From Pseudonocardia abyssalis (GTDB lineage Bacteria > Actinomycetota > Actinomycetes > Mycobacteriales > Pseudonocardiaceae): a DNA stretch of 64,000 nt. The translations under genes and the position numbers were made by a program. The stretch lies in NCBI RefSeq assembly GCF_019263705.2, contig NZ_JADQDK010000001.1:5952001-6016000 (forward strand), written 5' to 3'. Below, one piece after another: positions 44,154-52,806 of this stretch. The notes beneath the pieces are model-generated. The model had not been told where the DNA came from and did no database searches. It saw nothing but the letters and a program-made list of their open reading frames with translations. Every line of letters begins with the position of its first letter. The stretch's first letter is position 1.

Positions 44154-44939
44154 ATGACAGGACGGGAACCGGTGAGCGAGGAAACGATCACGTACGAGGT
44201 CGACGACGGGGTGGCCTGGGTGACCATCAACCGTCCGGAGGCCCGCAACGCGCTCAACGCGGCGGCCCGGGAGGGCCTCTTCGCCGCGACCCACCGGTTC
44301 AACGGCGACGACTCGGCCAAGGTCATGGTGCTGACCGGGGCGGGCGACCGGGCGTTCTGCGCCGGGGGCGACCTCAAGGAGATGTCCGAGACGGCGCTCA
44401 CCGTCCCGCCGCCCGACTTCGCCCCGCAGTTCGGCCGCAACATCGACGTCGTCAAGCCGACGATCGCCGCGGTGAACGGCGTCGCGTTCGCCGGTGGGTT
44501 CCTGCTCGCCCAGCAGTGCGACCTCGTCGTGGCCGCCGAGCACGCCACGTTCGCCGTCAGCGAGGTCAAGGTGGGTCGGGGATCCCCCTGGGCGGCGCCG
44601 CTGTCGTGGCTGCTGCCGCCACGGCTGGCGCTGCAGATCCTGTTGACCGGCGACCCGATCTCCGCGGAGCGCGCCCGCGAGGTCGGCATGGTCAACGAGG
44701 TGGTCCCGGCGGCCGAGCTGCGGGCCCGGACGCAGGAGCTCGCCGTGCGGATCGCCTCGAACGCCCCGCTGTCGGTGCTCGCGGCCAAGCGCACCGCGTA
44801 CCTCTCGGCGGAGTACCCGCTGGCCCGGGCCTACGAGCTGGCCGAGGAGATCTGGGAGCCGGTCTACCACAGCGCGGACGCCCAGGAGGGCCCGGCCGCG
44901 TTCCGCGAGAAGCGCACACCGGTCTGGAAGGGGTTGTAG
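44154..44939 (+). CDS. Enoyl-CoA hydratase/isomerase (crotonase) family protein
   Basis: 261 aa. Crotonase fold with the CoA-oxyanion strand AFCAGGDLKEM and GG at 114-115. Of the two glutamates of classical hydratases, the first position is Leu (L117) while the second is kept (E137 in VSEVKVG). This single-acid pattern is usual in crotonases with isomerase, dehalogenase or other activities, so plain hydration is not assured. GTG 44172 is an alternative start. It begins an operon with the TIGR03084-like and AtuA-like genes. Confidence 0.85.
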   Translation: MTGREPVSEETITYEVDDGVAWVTINRPEARNALNAAAREGLFAATHRFNGDDSAKVMVLTGAGDRAFCAGGDLKEMSETALTVPPPDFAPQFGRNIDVVKPTIAAVNGVAFAGGFLLAQQCDLVVAAEHATFAVSEVKVGRGSPWAAPLSWLLPPRLALQILLTGDPISAERAREVGMVNEVVPAAELRARTQELAVRIASNAPLSVLAAKRTAYLSAEYPLARAYELAEEIWEPVYHSADAQEGPAAFREKRTPVWKGL

Positions 44940-44941
44940 CC

Positions 44942-45754
44942 GTGGCCGTGTCCATGGAGTCCGTCATCGCCGACATCGAGGCGGAGACGGCCGATCTGCG
45001 AGAGCTGCTCACCGGGCTGCCGGAGGGGCCCGAGGGCTGGGACGCCCCGACGCCCGCCGCGGGCTGGGCCGTCCGGGACCAGATCAGCCACCTGGCGTTC
45101 TTCGACGACGCCGCCGTCCGCTCGGCCACCGACCCGGAGGGCTTCACCGCCGAGGTGGTGCCGAAGCTGGCCGACGGGACGATCTCGCCGGACACCATCG
45201 CCGCGCGGTACCGGGCGATGCCGGGCACGGAGCTGCTGGCCTGGTTCGACGGTGCGCGCGCCGCGCTGGTCACCGCGTTCGCCCGGATCGAGCCGTCGGT
45301 GCGGGTGCCGTGGTTCGGTCCGCCGATGAGCGCGGCGTCGTCGTTGACGGCGCGGATCATGGAGACCTGGGCGCACGGCCAGGACGTGGCCGACGGCCTG
45401 GGCCGCACGCGCCCGCCGTCGTCCCGGCTGCGCCACGTCGCCCACATCGGCGTGGGGGCGCGGGCGTTCAGCTACCTGGCCAACGGCCGCGAGGTGCCCA
45501 CCGAGCCGGTCCGGGTCGAGCTCACCGCACCCGACGGGAGCCGGTGGACGTGGGGGGCCGAGGGGGCGCCCGACCGGGTCAGCGGTCCCGCGCTCGACTT
45601 CTGCCTGCTGGTCACCCAGCGTCGCCACCGCGACGACACCGCGCTGCTCGCCGAGGGCCCGCTGGCCGACGAGTGGCTCTCGATCGCGCAGGCGTTCGCC
45701 GGGCCACCCGGCGGGGGCCGCAAGCCGGGTCAGTTCACGGGAGGTGCGGCATGA
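44942..45754 (+). CDS. TIGR03084-like DinB/maleylpyruvate-isomerase-fold protein
   Basis: 270 aa. The N-terminal four-helix bundle has the pattern PTPAAGWAVRDQISHLAFFDD and METWAHGQDVADGLG, whose His and Asp residues match the metal site of DinB-like proteins in the TIGR03084 group. A C-terminal beta-rich domain follows. AAGGGG lies before GTG 44942; ATG 44954 is possible. The stop overlaps the AtuA-like start (ATGA). Such proteins are thought to be thiol- or metal-dependent enzymes; the role here is unknown. Confidence 0.75.
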   Translation: MAVSMESVIADIEAETADLRELLTGLPEGPEGWDAPTPAAGWAVRDQISHLAFFDDAAVRSATDPEGFTAEVVPKLADGTISPDTIAARYRAMPGTELLAWFDGARAALVTAFARIEPSVRVPWFGPPMSAASSLTARIMETWAHGQDVADGLGRTRPPSSRLRHVAHIGVGARAFSYLANGREVPTEPVRVELTAPDGSRWTWGAEGAPDRVSGPALDFCLLVTQRRHRDDTALLAEGPLADEWLSIAQAFAGPPGGGRKPGQFTGGAA

Positions 45755-47487
45755 GGGACCCGATCCGCATCGGCAACTGCTCGGGCTTCTACGGGGACCG
45801 GATCTCCGCGGCGCGGGAGATGGTCGAGGGTGGGGTGGGCGGGGACGGCATCGACGTGCTCTGCGGCGACTACCTCGCCGAGCTGACGATGCTGATCCTG
45901 GCCAAGGCCCAGGCGAAGGACCCGGCGGGCGGCTACGCCCGCACCTTCCTCACCCAGATGGAGCAGGTGCTGGGCACCTGTGCCGACCGCGGCATCAAGG
46001 TCGTCGCCAACGCCGGTGGGCTCAACCCGGCCGGGCTGGCCGCCGCACTGCGCGAGCTGGCGCAGCGGCTCGGTGTGCCGGTCCGGGTGGCCCACGTCGA
46101 GGGCGACGACCTGCGTGGCGACCTCGCCGCGATCACCCCGCCGGTCGGGGAGGCCAAGCCCGTCTCGGCCAACGCCTACCTGGGCGGCTGGGGCATCGCC
46201 GAGGCCCTGGGCGCCGGGGCGGACGTCGTCGTCACCGGGCGGGTCACCGACGCCTCCCTCGTCGTCGGGCCGGCCGCCTGGTGGCACGGGTGGGAGCGCA
46301 CCGACTGGGACCCCCTCGCCGGCGCCGTCGCGGCCGGCCACGTCATCGAGTGCGGCCCACAGGCGACCGGTGGCAACTACGCGTTCCTCGACGAGGTGAC
46401 CGACCGCCGCTACCCGGGCTTCCCGATCGCCGAGGTGGCCGCCGACGGCTCGTCGGTGATCACCAAGCACGACGGCACCGGCGGGTTGGTGTCGGTGGGC
46501 ACCGTCACCGCACAGCTGCTCTACGAGATCGCCGAACCGGCCTACCTGGGCCCGGACGTGGTGACGCACTTCGACACGATCACGCTGCGCCAGCAGGCCG
46601 AGCACCGGGTGGAGATCACCGGGGCCACCGGGAGCCCGCCGCCGGAGACGCTGAAGGTGGCGCTCAACGACGTCGGCGGGTTCCGCAACACGATGACGAT
46701 GGTGCTCACCGGGCTCGACATCGAGGCCAAGGCGGCGTTCGCCGAGCAGCAGCTGTTCGACGTGCTGGGCGGGCGCGACCGGTTCGCCGAGGTCGACGTG
46801 CGGCTGCTGCGCTTCGACAGTCCCGACGCGCCCACCAACGAGCAGGCCACCGCGCACCTGCGGGTCACGGTGAAGGACCCCGATCCGCGCAAGGTCGGGC
46901 GGGCGTTCTCCAGCGGGATCATGGAGGTCGCGCTGGCCGGCTACGCGGGCTTCCACACGACCACCCCCCCGACGTCGGAGTCGGCCTACGGGGTCTACCG
47001 GCCCGCGGCCGTCCCCCGTTCGTCGGTGCACCAGGTGCTCGTCCTGCCCGACGGCGAGCGGCGCGTGATCGCGGACCCGCCCACCGCACCGGCGCCGGCC
47101 GCCGCGGCGGCTCCCGCCGCGCAGACCCCGGCGCCGGTCGGGCCCACCCGCCGCGCGCCGCTGGGCGCGGTGCTCGGTGCCCGCTCGGGTGACAAGGGCG
47201 GCAACGCGAACATCGGCCTGTGGGCGCGCGACGACGCCGGGTACGCCTGGGCACGTGCGCACCTGACCGTCGACCGGCTGCGCGGGCTGCTCGGCCCGGA
47301 GGTGTCCGAGCTGCGGATCGAGCGGTTCGAGCTGCCGAACATCCGGGCGCTCAACGTGGTCGTGCACGGCCTGCTCGGCGAGGGCGTCGCCTCCTCGACC
47401 CGTCCCGACGCGCAGGCGAAGGGACTGGGGGAGTACCTGCGGTCCCGCCTGGTCGACGTGCCCGACGCGTTGCTGACGGGAAGCTGA
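45751..47487 (+). CDS. AtuA-like acyclic terpene utilisation protein (DUF1446 plus ferredoxin-fold domain)
   Basis: 578 aa. The main domain (about 1-440) has the AtuA pattern: IGNCSGFYGDR, GDYLAELTM, ANAGGLNP and GRVTDASLV. The C-terminal domain (about 470-575) starts LGARSGDKGGNANIG, the signature of the AtuA-associated ferredoxin-fold module. AtuA is required for citronellol/geraniol catabolism in pseudomonads but its reaction is unknown. A carboxylase of the MCC/GCC class lies 10 kb downstream, which fits a branched-chain or terpenoid pathway. Confidence 0.82.
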   Translation: MRDPIRIGNCSGFYGDRISAAREMVEGGVGGDGIDVLCGDYLAELTMLILAKAQAKDPAGGYARTFLTQMEQVLGTCADRGIKVVANAGGLNPAGLAAALRELAQRLGVPVRVAHVEGDDLRGDLAAITPPVGEAKPVSANAYLGGWGIAEALGAGADVVVTGRVTDASLVVGPAAWWHGWERTDWDPLAGAVAAGHVIECGPQATGGNYAFLDEVTDRRYPGFPIAEVAADGSSVITKHDGTGGLVSVGTVTAQLLYEIAEPAYLGPDVVTHFDTITLRQQAEHRVEITGATGSPPPETLKVALNDVGGFRNTMTMVLTGLDIEAKAAFAEQQLFDVLGGRDRFAEVDVRLLRFDSPDAPTNEQATAHLRVTVKDPDPRKVGRAFSSGIMEVALAGYAGFHTTTPPTSESAYGVYRPAAVPRSSVHQVLVLPDGERRVIADPPTAPAPAAAAAPAAQTPAPVGPTRRAPLGAVLGARSGDKGGNANIGLWARDDAGYAWARAHLTVDRLRGLLGPEVSELRIERFELPNIRALNVVVHGLLGEGVASSTRPDAQAKGLGEYLRSRLVDVPDALLTGS

Positions 47488-47548
47488 CCGCACTACCGGC
47501 GCAGACCGGGCCCGGCGCCGCCGCGCCCCGATCGAGAGGTGGAGACAC

Positions 47549-48379
47549 GTGGGTACGTTGGATGGCAAGGTGGCCCTGGTGTCCGGGTCCGGGCGCGGGA
47601 TCGGGCGGGCCATCGCCGAGAAGCTGGCCGGGCAGGGCGCCAGGGTCGTGGTGAACGACCTGGACGCCGACCCGGCGAAGGAGGCCGTGGCGGCGATCGA
47701 GGCGGCCGGTGGCACCGCGGTCGCCTGTGCCGGGAGCGTCACCGAGGACGGCTTCGCGGAGCGGTTCGTCGCCACAGCGGTCGACGAGTTCGGCGGGGTC
47801 GACATCATCGTCAACAACGCCGGCTACACGTGGGACTCGGTCGTGCAGAAGATGAGCGACGACCAGTGGGACGCCATCCTCGACGTGCACCTCAAGGCGC
47901 CGTTCCGGATCCTGCGGGCCGCCCAGCCGGTGATCAGCGCCGCGGTCAAGCAGGCCAGGGCGGCCGGTACCGAGGTGCCGTGCCGCAAGGTCGTCAACAT
48001 CTCGTCGATCGCGGGCACCGGCGGCAACGCCGGTCAGGCCAACTACTCCGCGGGCAAGGCCGGGGTGATCGGGCTGACCAAGGCGCTGTCCAAGGAGTGG
48101 GGCCGCTACAACGTGACAGTCAACGCGGTGGCCTTCGGCCTGATCCGCACCCGGCTCACCGAGGTGCCCGCCGGGGGCGACGGGAAGATCGACATTGCGG
48201 GTCGCCAGCTGGCGGTCGGGGTGAACCCGGAGCTGCTCGACGCGATGGAACGCGGCATCCCGCTGGGCCGGGCGGGAACACCGGCCGACGCCGCGGGCGC
48301 CGTCTACCTGCTCTGTATCCCCGAGTCCGACTACGTGAGCGGCCAGGTCGTCATCTGCGGTGGAGGTTTCAACGCCTGA
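47549..48379 (+). CDS. Short-chain dehydrogenase/reductase
   Basis: 276 aa classical SDR. The cofactor motif is SGSGRGIG, the NNAG motif is present, and the catalytic Ser-Tyr-Lys triad is NISS...YSAGK. An acidic residue after the second strand (VVNDLD) favours NAD(H). The substrate-binding loop is long (TRLTEVPAGGDGK). It belongs to the AtuA-like operon (61-bp gap) and could act as a 3-hydroxyacyl-CoA dehydrogenase, as AtuB/AtuG-type SDRs are thought to. Confidence 0.88.
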   Translation: MGTLDGKVALVSGSGRGIGRAIAEKLAGQGARVVVNDLDADPAKEAVAAIEAAGGTAVACAGSVTEDGFAERFVATAVDEFGGVDIIVNNAGYTWDSVVQKMSDDQWDAILDVHLKAPFRILRAAQPVISAAVKQARAAGTEVPCRKVVNISSIAGTGGNAGQANYSAGKAGVIGLTKALSKEWGRYNVTVNAVAFGLIRTRLTEVPAGGDGKIDIAGRQLAVGVNPELLDAMERGIPLGRAGTPADAAGAVYLLCIPESDYVSGQVVICGGGFNA

Positions 48380-48385
48380 GCGGTG

Positions 48386-48409
48386 CGGACCGTCCGGACC
48401 GTCCGGACC
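48386..48409. repeat. Tandem 9-bp repeat (CGGACCGTC x 2.7)
   Basis: Units are nearly self-complementary (CGGAC-N-GTCCG), so the RNA can fold. It sits just after the SDR stop in the gap between convergent genes and may serve as a bidirectional terminator. Nothing else is recognised in the 190-bp gap. Confidence 0.4.
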
Positions 48410-48569
48410 GGGCGTCAAGGCGTAGAACAGGACAACCGGTGGTGTAGGTCCCGCGTGCTGGCGTACAACATCACCAGCCTGGAGTCCGAGCCCTTCGGGA
48501 TCATGGCGGCTGACCGGTAGGCGGGAACAGGGTCCGGACCTCGATCCGGGTCCGAACCCGCAGCGGCCG

Positions 48570-49724
48570 TCAGCTGAGCAGTTCGACGACCGTGGCGTTG
48601 GCCATCCCGCCGCCCTCGCACATGGTCTGCAGCCCGTAGCGGATGCCGCGATCCCGCATGTGGTGGACCAGGCGGGTCATCAGGATGGCGCCGGACGCCC
48701 CGAGCGGGTGCCCGACGGCGATCGCTCCGCCCAGCGGGTTGACCCGCTCGGGATCGGCACCGGTCTCGGCCAGCCAGGCCAGCGGGATCGGGGCGAAGGC
48801 CTCGTTGACCTCGAAGGCGCCGATGTCGTCGATAGACAGCCCGGCCCGGCCGAGCACCTTCGCGGTGGCGGGGATAGGCCCGGTGAGCATCATGACGGGG
48901 TCCGCTCCACCCACGGCCCCGCTGTGGTAGCGGGCGATCGGCGTGAGCCCCAACTCACCCGCCCGGGTCGGGGTGGTGACCAGCAGGGCGGCGGCGCCGT
49001 CGGAGATCTGCGAGGCGTTGCCGGCGTGGATCACGCCGTCGGCGTCGAAGGACGGTTTCAGTGCCCCCAGCTTCTCCGCGGTCGTGCCGCGGCGCAACCC
49101 CTCGTCGGCGGTGTGGCCGGGGGCCTCCGGGATCGTGACGAGCTGGCCGTCGAACGCGCCGGAGTCGATGGCTGCTGCGGCCCGGGTGTGGCTGAGCGCG
49201 GAGAACTCGTCGAGCACCGAGCGGGTGAGGCCCCACTTCGCGGCGATCAACTCGGCGCCGCGGCCCTGGTGGAATGTCCCGCCCCCGAGCTCGGTCTCGT
49301 AACGGCCCAGCAGGCGAGGGCCGTAGGGCAGGCCGACGTCCCGCCCGGCACCGAGCGGAACCCGGCTCATCGACTCCACCCCGCCCGCCACCACGAGGTC
49401 GTACTGGCCCGCCATCACCATGCCGGCCGCGAAGTCGAGTGCCTGCTGGCTCGAGCCGCAGGCCCGGTTGACCGTCGTCCCCGGAACCGTCTCGGGCCAG
49501 CCGGCCGCCAGCACCGCCGATCGGGCGGGGTTGGCGGACTGGTCGCCCACCTGGTTGACGCAACCCCACACGACGTCGTCGACGAGTGCGGGGTCGAGGC
49601 CGGTCCGCGCCGCGAGAGCCTCGAGCACCCTGGCCGCGAGGTCGACGGGGTGCACCCCCGCGAGCGAGCCGCCGCGCTTGCCGATGGGCGTGCGGACGGC
49701 CTCGACGATCACTGCTTGGGGCAT
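48570..49724 (-). CDS. Acetyl-CoA acyltransferase (thiolase)
   Basis: 384 aa. The nucleophile is C89 in VNRACGSSQQ; the NEAFAP block, the GGAIAVGHPLGASGA His and the MCEGGGMAN Cys complete the degradative thiolase active site. ATG 49724 has GGGAGG at good spacing; the longer in-frame start at 49751 would include the ribosome-binding site. Cleaves 3-ketoacyl-CoA in beta-oxidation. It lies convergent with the SDR gene. TCATCATGA sits 40 bp upstream, matching the site near the TetR at 43460. Confidence 0.92.
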   Translation of the reverse strand: MPQAVIVEAVRTPIGKRGGSLAGVHPVDLAARVLEALAARTGLDPALVDDVVWGCVNQVGDQSANPARSAVLAAGWPETVPGTTVNRACGSSQQALDFAAGMVMAGQYDLVVAGGVESMSRVPLGAGRDVGLPYGPRLLGRYETELGGGTFHQGRGAELIAAKWGLTRSVLDEFSALSHTRAAAAIDSGAFDGQLVTIPEAPGHTADEGLRRGTTAEKLGALKPSFDADGVIHAGNASQISDGAAALLVTTPTRAGELGLTPIARYHSGAVGGADPVMMLTGPIPATAKVLGRAGLSIDDIGAFEVNEAFAPIPLAWLAETGADPERVNPLGGAIAVGHPLGASGAILMTRLVHHMRDRGIRYGLQTMCEGGGMANATVVELLS

Positions 49725-50060
49725 TCCGACCTCCCGGTCACTGAACCTCATCGGTTCGCCTAATCATCATGAGAATAGTCCGCCTGGCTCCTCGGATGAA
49801 CGCTACTCGCCACGATGACGTGTACAGACCGTCTCCGGAGCCCGCCGCGGTTGACAGTGCCCACCCCTGATGCTCGAATCAACGTCACAATCCAACGATG
49901 GGCGGCTGAGGATCAGATCCGGCCAGCCGCTCACGGAGGTCCGGTGGTGAACACTGCGTCACCGCCACATGCGCAGCGCCGCGGGGCGGCTACCCGTACA
50001 GGAGCGGTCCCACGGGAGCCCTACCTCTCCTCGCGGGCCGCGAACGCCACGACCTGCCTG
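49725..50060. other. 336-bp upstream region of thiolase
   Basis: Contains the TCATCATGA site (49764-49772). Other bases up to the acyl-CoA synthetase relic show no supported gene; ORFs here are short and of shadow composition. Confidence 0.5.
49764..49772. promoter_or_regulatory. TCATCATGA site upstream of thiolase
   Basis: 9-bp palindrome identical to the core of the TetR-associated site at 44087-44097, positioned 40 bp before the thiolase start. Confidence 0.35.
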
Positions 50061-50389
50061 CCGCGCCGCAAGGACGTGGTCGAACTCCGCCGGTCCGTCG
50101 GACGTCCGGACCCGACCAGGAGGAGCGTGCTGCTGGTCGGGCACACCGCCGTGCGCGAGGTGGTGATCGTCGGTGCGCACCATGAGAGGTGGGCCGACCG
50201 CGTCGTGCCGCCCGAGGCGCGGCCGTCGACCAGGCGGGGCTCGGTGCGAGCTGCCACGGCGGGCTCGCGGGATTCGAGGTCACCGGGAAGGATCAGGTGA
50301 TCGACACGCTGCCGGTCGGGAAGATCCTCGGGCGCGAGCCGACCGCGCGGATCGACCCGGGCGAGCCGGGCCGAGTCGGTGCCGCGTGA
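50061..50389 (+). pseudogene. Decayed 3' end of an acyl-CoA synthetase gene
   Basis: Two frames together reproduce the C-terminal domain of AMP-forming acyl-CoA ligases. The first frame gives PRRKDVV and HTAVREVVIVGAHHERWADRVV in pieces, matching DRKKDVI and the GVPHERWGERVV block. After a frameshift near 50215-50250, GGLAGFEV and DTLPVGKILGRE match the LAGFKV and LPRTATGKILKRE end. The N-terminal ligase body is missing. The relic's stop overlaps the GTG of the next gene. Confidence 0.7.
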
Positions 50390-51324
50390 GCGTGCCCTTG
50401 GCGGTGCGGGAGTCCGGGTTCGGAGTGATGCTGCCGAACTTCGACCCGCTGCGGCTGGGGACACCGCCGCTGCTGGCCGCCGCCCGGCTGGCGGAGGACC
50501 TCGGGTTCGACTCGGGCTGGGTCGGCGATCACCTGAGCTTCCACCCGCCGGTCCTGGAACCGTGCGGAGCGCTGGCAGCGGTCGCCGCGGTCACGCAGCG
50601 GCTGGTACTGGGGACCGGGGTGCTGCTGCTGCCGATGCGCAACCCGGTGTGGACCGCCAAGCAGCTCGGGACGGTCGCCGCGCTCGCGCCGGACCGCCTC
50701 GTCGTCGGGGTTGGCGCGGGCGGGGAGAACCCGGCCGAGTTCGAGGCGGCCGGCTACCCCGTGGCGCAGCGGGGCCGCCGTCTCGACGAGGCCATCGGTG
50801 TCGTCGATGCACTGCTGCGCGGCGAGGCCGTGGACCATGCCGGACCGCTGCTGCCGGTCCGCTCGCCGATGCTGGAACCGGTGCCGTCCTCGCGGCCCCC
50901 GCTGGTCGTCGGCGGCCGGTCCGCCCACGCGGTGCGCCGCGCCGCACGGTTCGCCGAGGGCTGGTTCGCGGTGTGGCTGGAGCCCGAGCGGGTGCGCAGG
51001 GCGATCGAGGACCTGCGGGCGCACGCCGAGGAGTTCCGTCGCCCGGTGTGCACGACCGTGATGCTGGTGTTCGTGCACGTCACCGACGACGCCGAGACGG
51101 GGCGACGGGAGCTGGAGCGGTTCGTCGCCGGCCAGTACGGCATGCCCGTCGAGGCCATCGAGCGGTGGTGCGTGATCGGTGGCGAGGACCGCGTGGCCGA
51201 CGCGCTGGCCCGGTACCGTGACGCCGGCGCCGAGGCGTTCGTGATGATGCCGACCGCCGTCGACGTCCTGGGCCAGTACGAGCGGCTCGCCGGCGTGCGG
51301 GACCGGCTCGCCGCGTCGGGCTGA
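50386..51324 (+). CDS. LLM-class flavin-dependent oxidoreductase
   Basis: 312 aa luciferase-like TIM barrel. Conserved stretches are FDSGWVGDHLSF, LVLGTGVLLLPMRNPVWTAKQ and LVVGVGAGGENPAEFEAAG, which in actinobacteria mark F420-dependent (or FMN-dependent) members. GTG 50386 gives the standard N-terminus. The substrate is unknown; the neighbours suggest an acyl-CoA or ketone intermediate. It is convergent with the acyl-CoA dehydrogenase at 51339. Confidence 0.87.
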   Translation: MSVPLAVRESGFGVMLPNFDPLRLGTPPLLAAARLAEDLGFDSGWVGDHLSFHPPVLEPCGALAAVAAVTQRLVLGTGVLLLPMRNPVWTAKQLGTVAALAPDRLVVGVGAGGENPAEFEAAGYPVAQRGRRLDEAIGVVDALLRGEAVDHAGPLLPVRSPMLEPVPSSRPPLVVGGRSAHAVRRAARFAEGWFAVWLEPERVRRAIEDLRAHAEEFRRPVCTTVMLVFVHVTDDAETGRRELERFVAGQYGMPVEAIERWCVIGGEDRVADALARYRDAGAEAFVMMPTAVDVLGQYERLAGVRDRLAASG

Positions 51325-51338
51325 TCGGCGGTCTCTCG

Positions 51339-52484
51339 CTACGGGGCGAACTTGCGGCCCAGGAGGTGCCGGGCGACCACCAGCTTGGCGACCTGCGCGG
51401 TGCCGTCGGCGATCTCGAAGGCCATGACGTCGCGCAGCCGCTGCCCCTGGGGGCTGTCGCTGCCCCACCCCGCGTGCCCGAAGGTCAGCAGCGCCTGGTG
51501 CACGACCTCGCCCGCGGTCTTGGGTGCGAACCACTTCGCCATGTTCGCGGCCACCGTGTGGTCCAGCCCCTGGTCCTTGCGCCACAGGGCCTCGTAGCAG
51601 ATGTGCCGGGCCCCGGCGAGCCGCGTCGCCTGCTCGACCAGGGGGAACGCCACACCCTGGTTGCGCCCGATCGGGCCGCCGAAGGCCTCCCGCGTCCGGG
51701 CGTAGTCCAGGGCGTCGTCCAGGGCCGCCTCGGCGATCCCGACGCACATCAGCCCGATCACCGCGCGGGAGTAGTCGAACCCCTGCATCACCGAGACGAA
51801 GCCGGCCCCCTCCTGCCCGATCAGCTCGTCGCGACCCACGGGCACGCCGTCGAAGTGCAGCGACGCGCGCCCGATCGCCCGGCCACCGTGGTCGTCGAGC
51901 GCGGTGCGGGCGATCCGGTCGTCGTGCAGGTCGACGTAGAACGCGCTGACGCCGCGGGCGCCCGGCCCGCCGGTCCTGGCGAAGACGATGCCGGTGTCGG
52001 CGAGCATGCCCATCGAGATCGAGGTCTTCTCCCCGGTGAGCCGCCAGCCCGCCCCGTCGGGCTGCGCGCGCAGGGAGAGGTTGGCCGCGTCGGACCCGTG
52101 CTCGGGCTCGGTCAGCACCAGCGCCGAGAGCGCCGAGCCGTCGGCGATCGGCGGCAGCCAGCGGGCCAGCTGCTCCTCGCCGGCGTTGCCGACCAGGATG
52201 TCGGCGTTCAGCGCGGCGACCAGCAGGATGTAGCAGGCGTTGACGTCGGCCCGGGAGACCTCCTCGGCCGCCAGACCGGTGGTGACGGCATCCGCCTCCT
52301 GGCCGCCGAAGCGCTCCGGGACGCGCAGGCCGGTGAGGCCCATCGACGCCATCTCCCGGGGAAGCTCCGGGCGCATCCGGCCCGCCCGGTCGTCGGGCTG
52401 GTAGTGCGGGGCGAGGACCTTCTGCGCGAAGGTCGCGAGCTCGCGCCGGAAGGTCTCCTGGTCGGCGTCGAAGGCGTAGTGCAC
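51339..52484 (-). CDS. Acyl-CoA dehydrogenase family protein
   Basis: 381 aa with the ACAD fold: LVLTEPEHGSDAAN FAD motif, TGEKTSISMG, and a helical C-terminal domain. The common YGG/YEGT end motif is replaced by MAFEIADGTAQVAKLV, and the helix-G Glu is replaced by MQGFDYSRAVIG. Without an obvious catalytic Glu in either usual position it may act on an unusual acyl-CoA, as cyclohexanecarboxyl-CoA-type or succinyl-type dehydrogenases do. Monocistronic. Confidence 0.85.
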   Translation of the reverse strand: MHYAFDADQETFRRELATFAQKVLAPHYQPDDRAGRMRPELPREMASMGLTGLRVPERFGGQEADAVTTGLAAEEVSRADVNACYILLVAALNADILVGNAGEEQLARWLPPIADGSALSALVLTEPEHGSDAANLSLRAQPDGAGWRLTGEKTSISMGMLADTGIVFARTGGPGARGVSAFYVDLHDDRIARTALDDHGGRAIGRASLHFDGVPVGRDELIGQEGAGFVSVMQGFDYSRAVIGLMCVGIAEAALDDALDYARTREAFGGPIGRNQGVAFPLVEQATRLAGARHICYEALWRKDQGLDHTVAANMAKWFAPKTAGEVVHQALLTFGHAGWGSDSPQGQRLRDVMAFEIADGTAQVAKLVVARHLLGRKFAP

Positions 52485-52806
52485 GTCGCTGCTCCGCTCT
52501 GCTGGCTTCGTGGCATCGGGATGATCAGTATCACGATCGCCCCGACCGTATCCCGGTCGACCGGTCGGGCACTACCCGAGGACGAGCAGCACCCGCCCTC
52601 GGTGACCGACTCGCCCTCGCAGACGGAGAGCGTGCACACCGTTGGGGACGGCGGGTGGGTGGGCTGACAGCAGGCGCAGGTCCGACGGTGAACGGATCCG
52701 CCAGTAGCGTCGCCGCGACGCGATACAGCTGCCCACCATGCCGTCCCGCATGCGCGTGACCGCCCGCGGTACTCGCCGGCGAGCGGCCGGGACGGTGCGC
52801 GCCGGG
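52485..52806. other. 322-bp gap between acyl-CoA dehydrogenase and TetR
   Basis: Contains TGAT-cagt-ATCA at 52522-52533 near the dehydrogenase start, a weak operator candidate. No supported gene. Confidence 0.45.

Noticed and set aside
48415..48621. Small minus-strand ORF in the SDR/thiolase gap
   Set aside because: No ribosome-binding site or motif; overlaps the 3' end of the thiolase gene.
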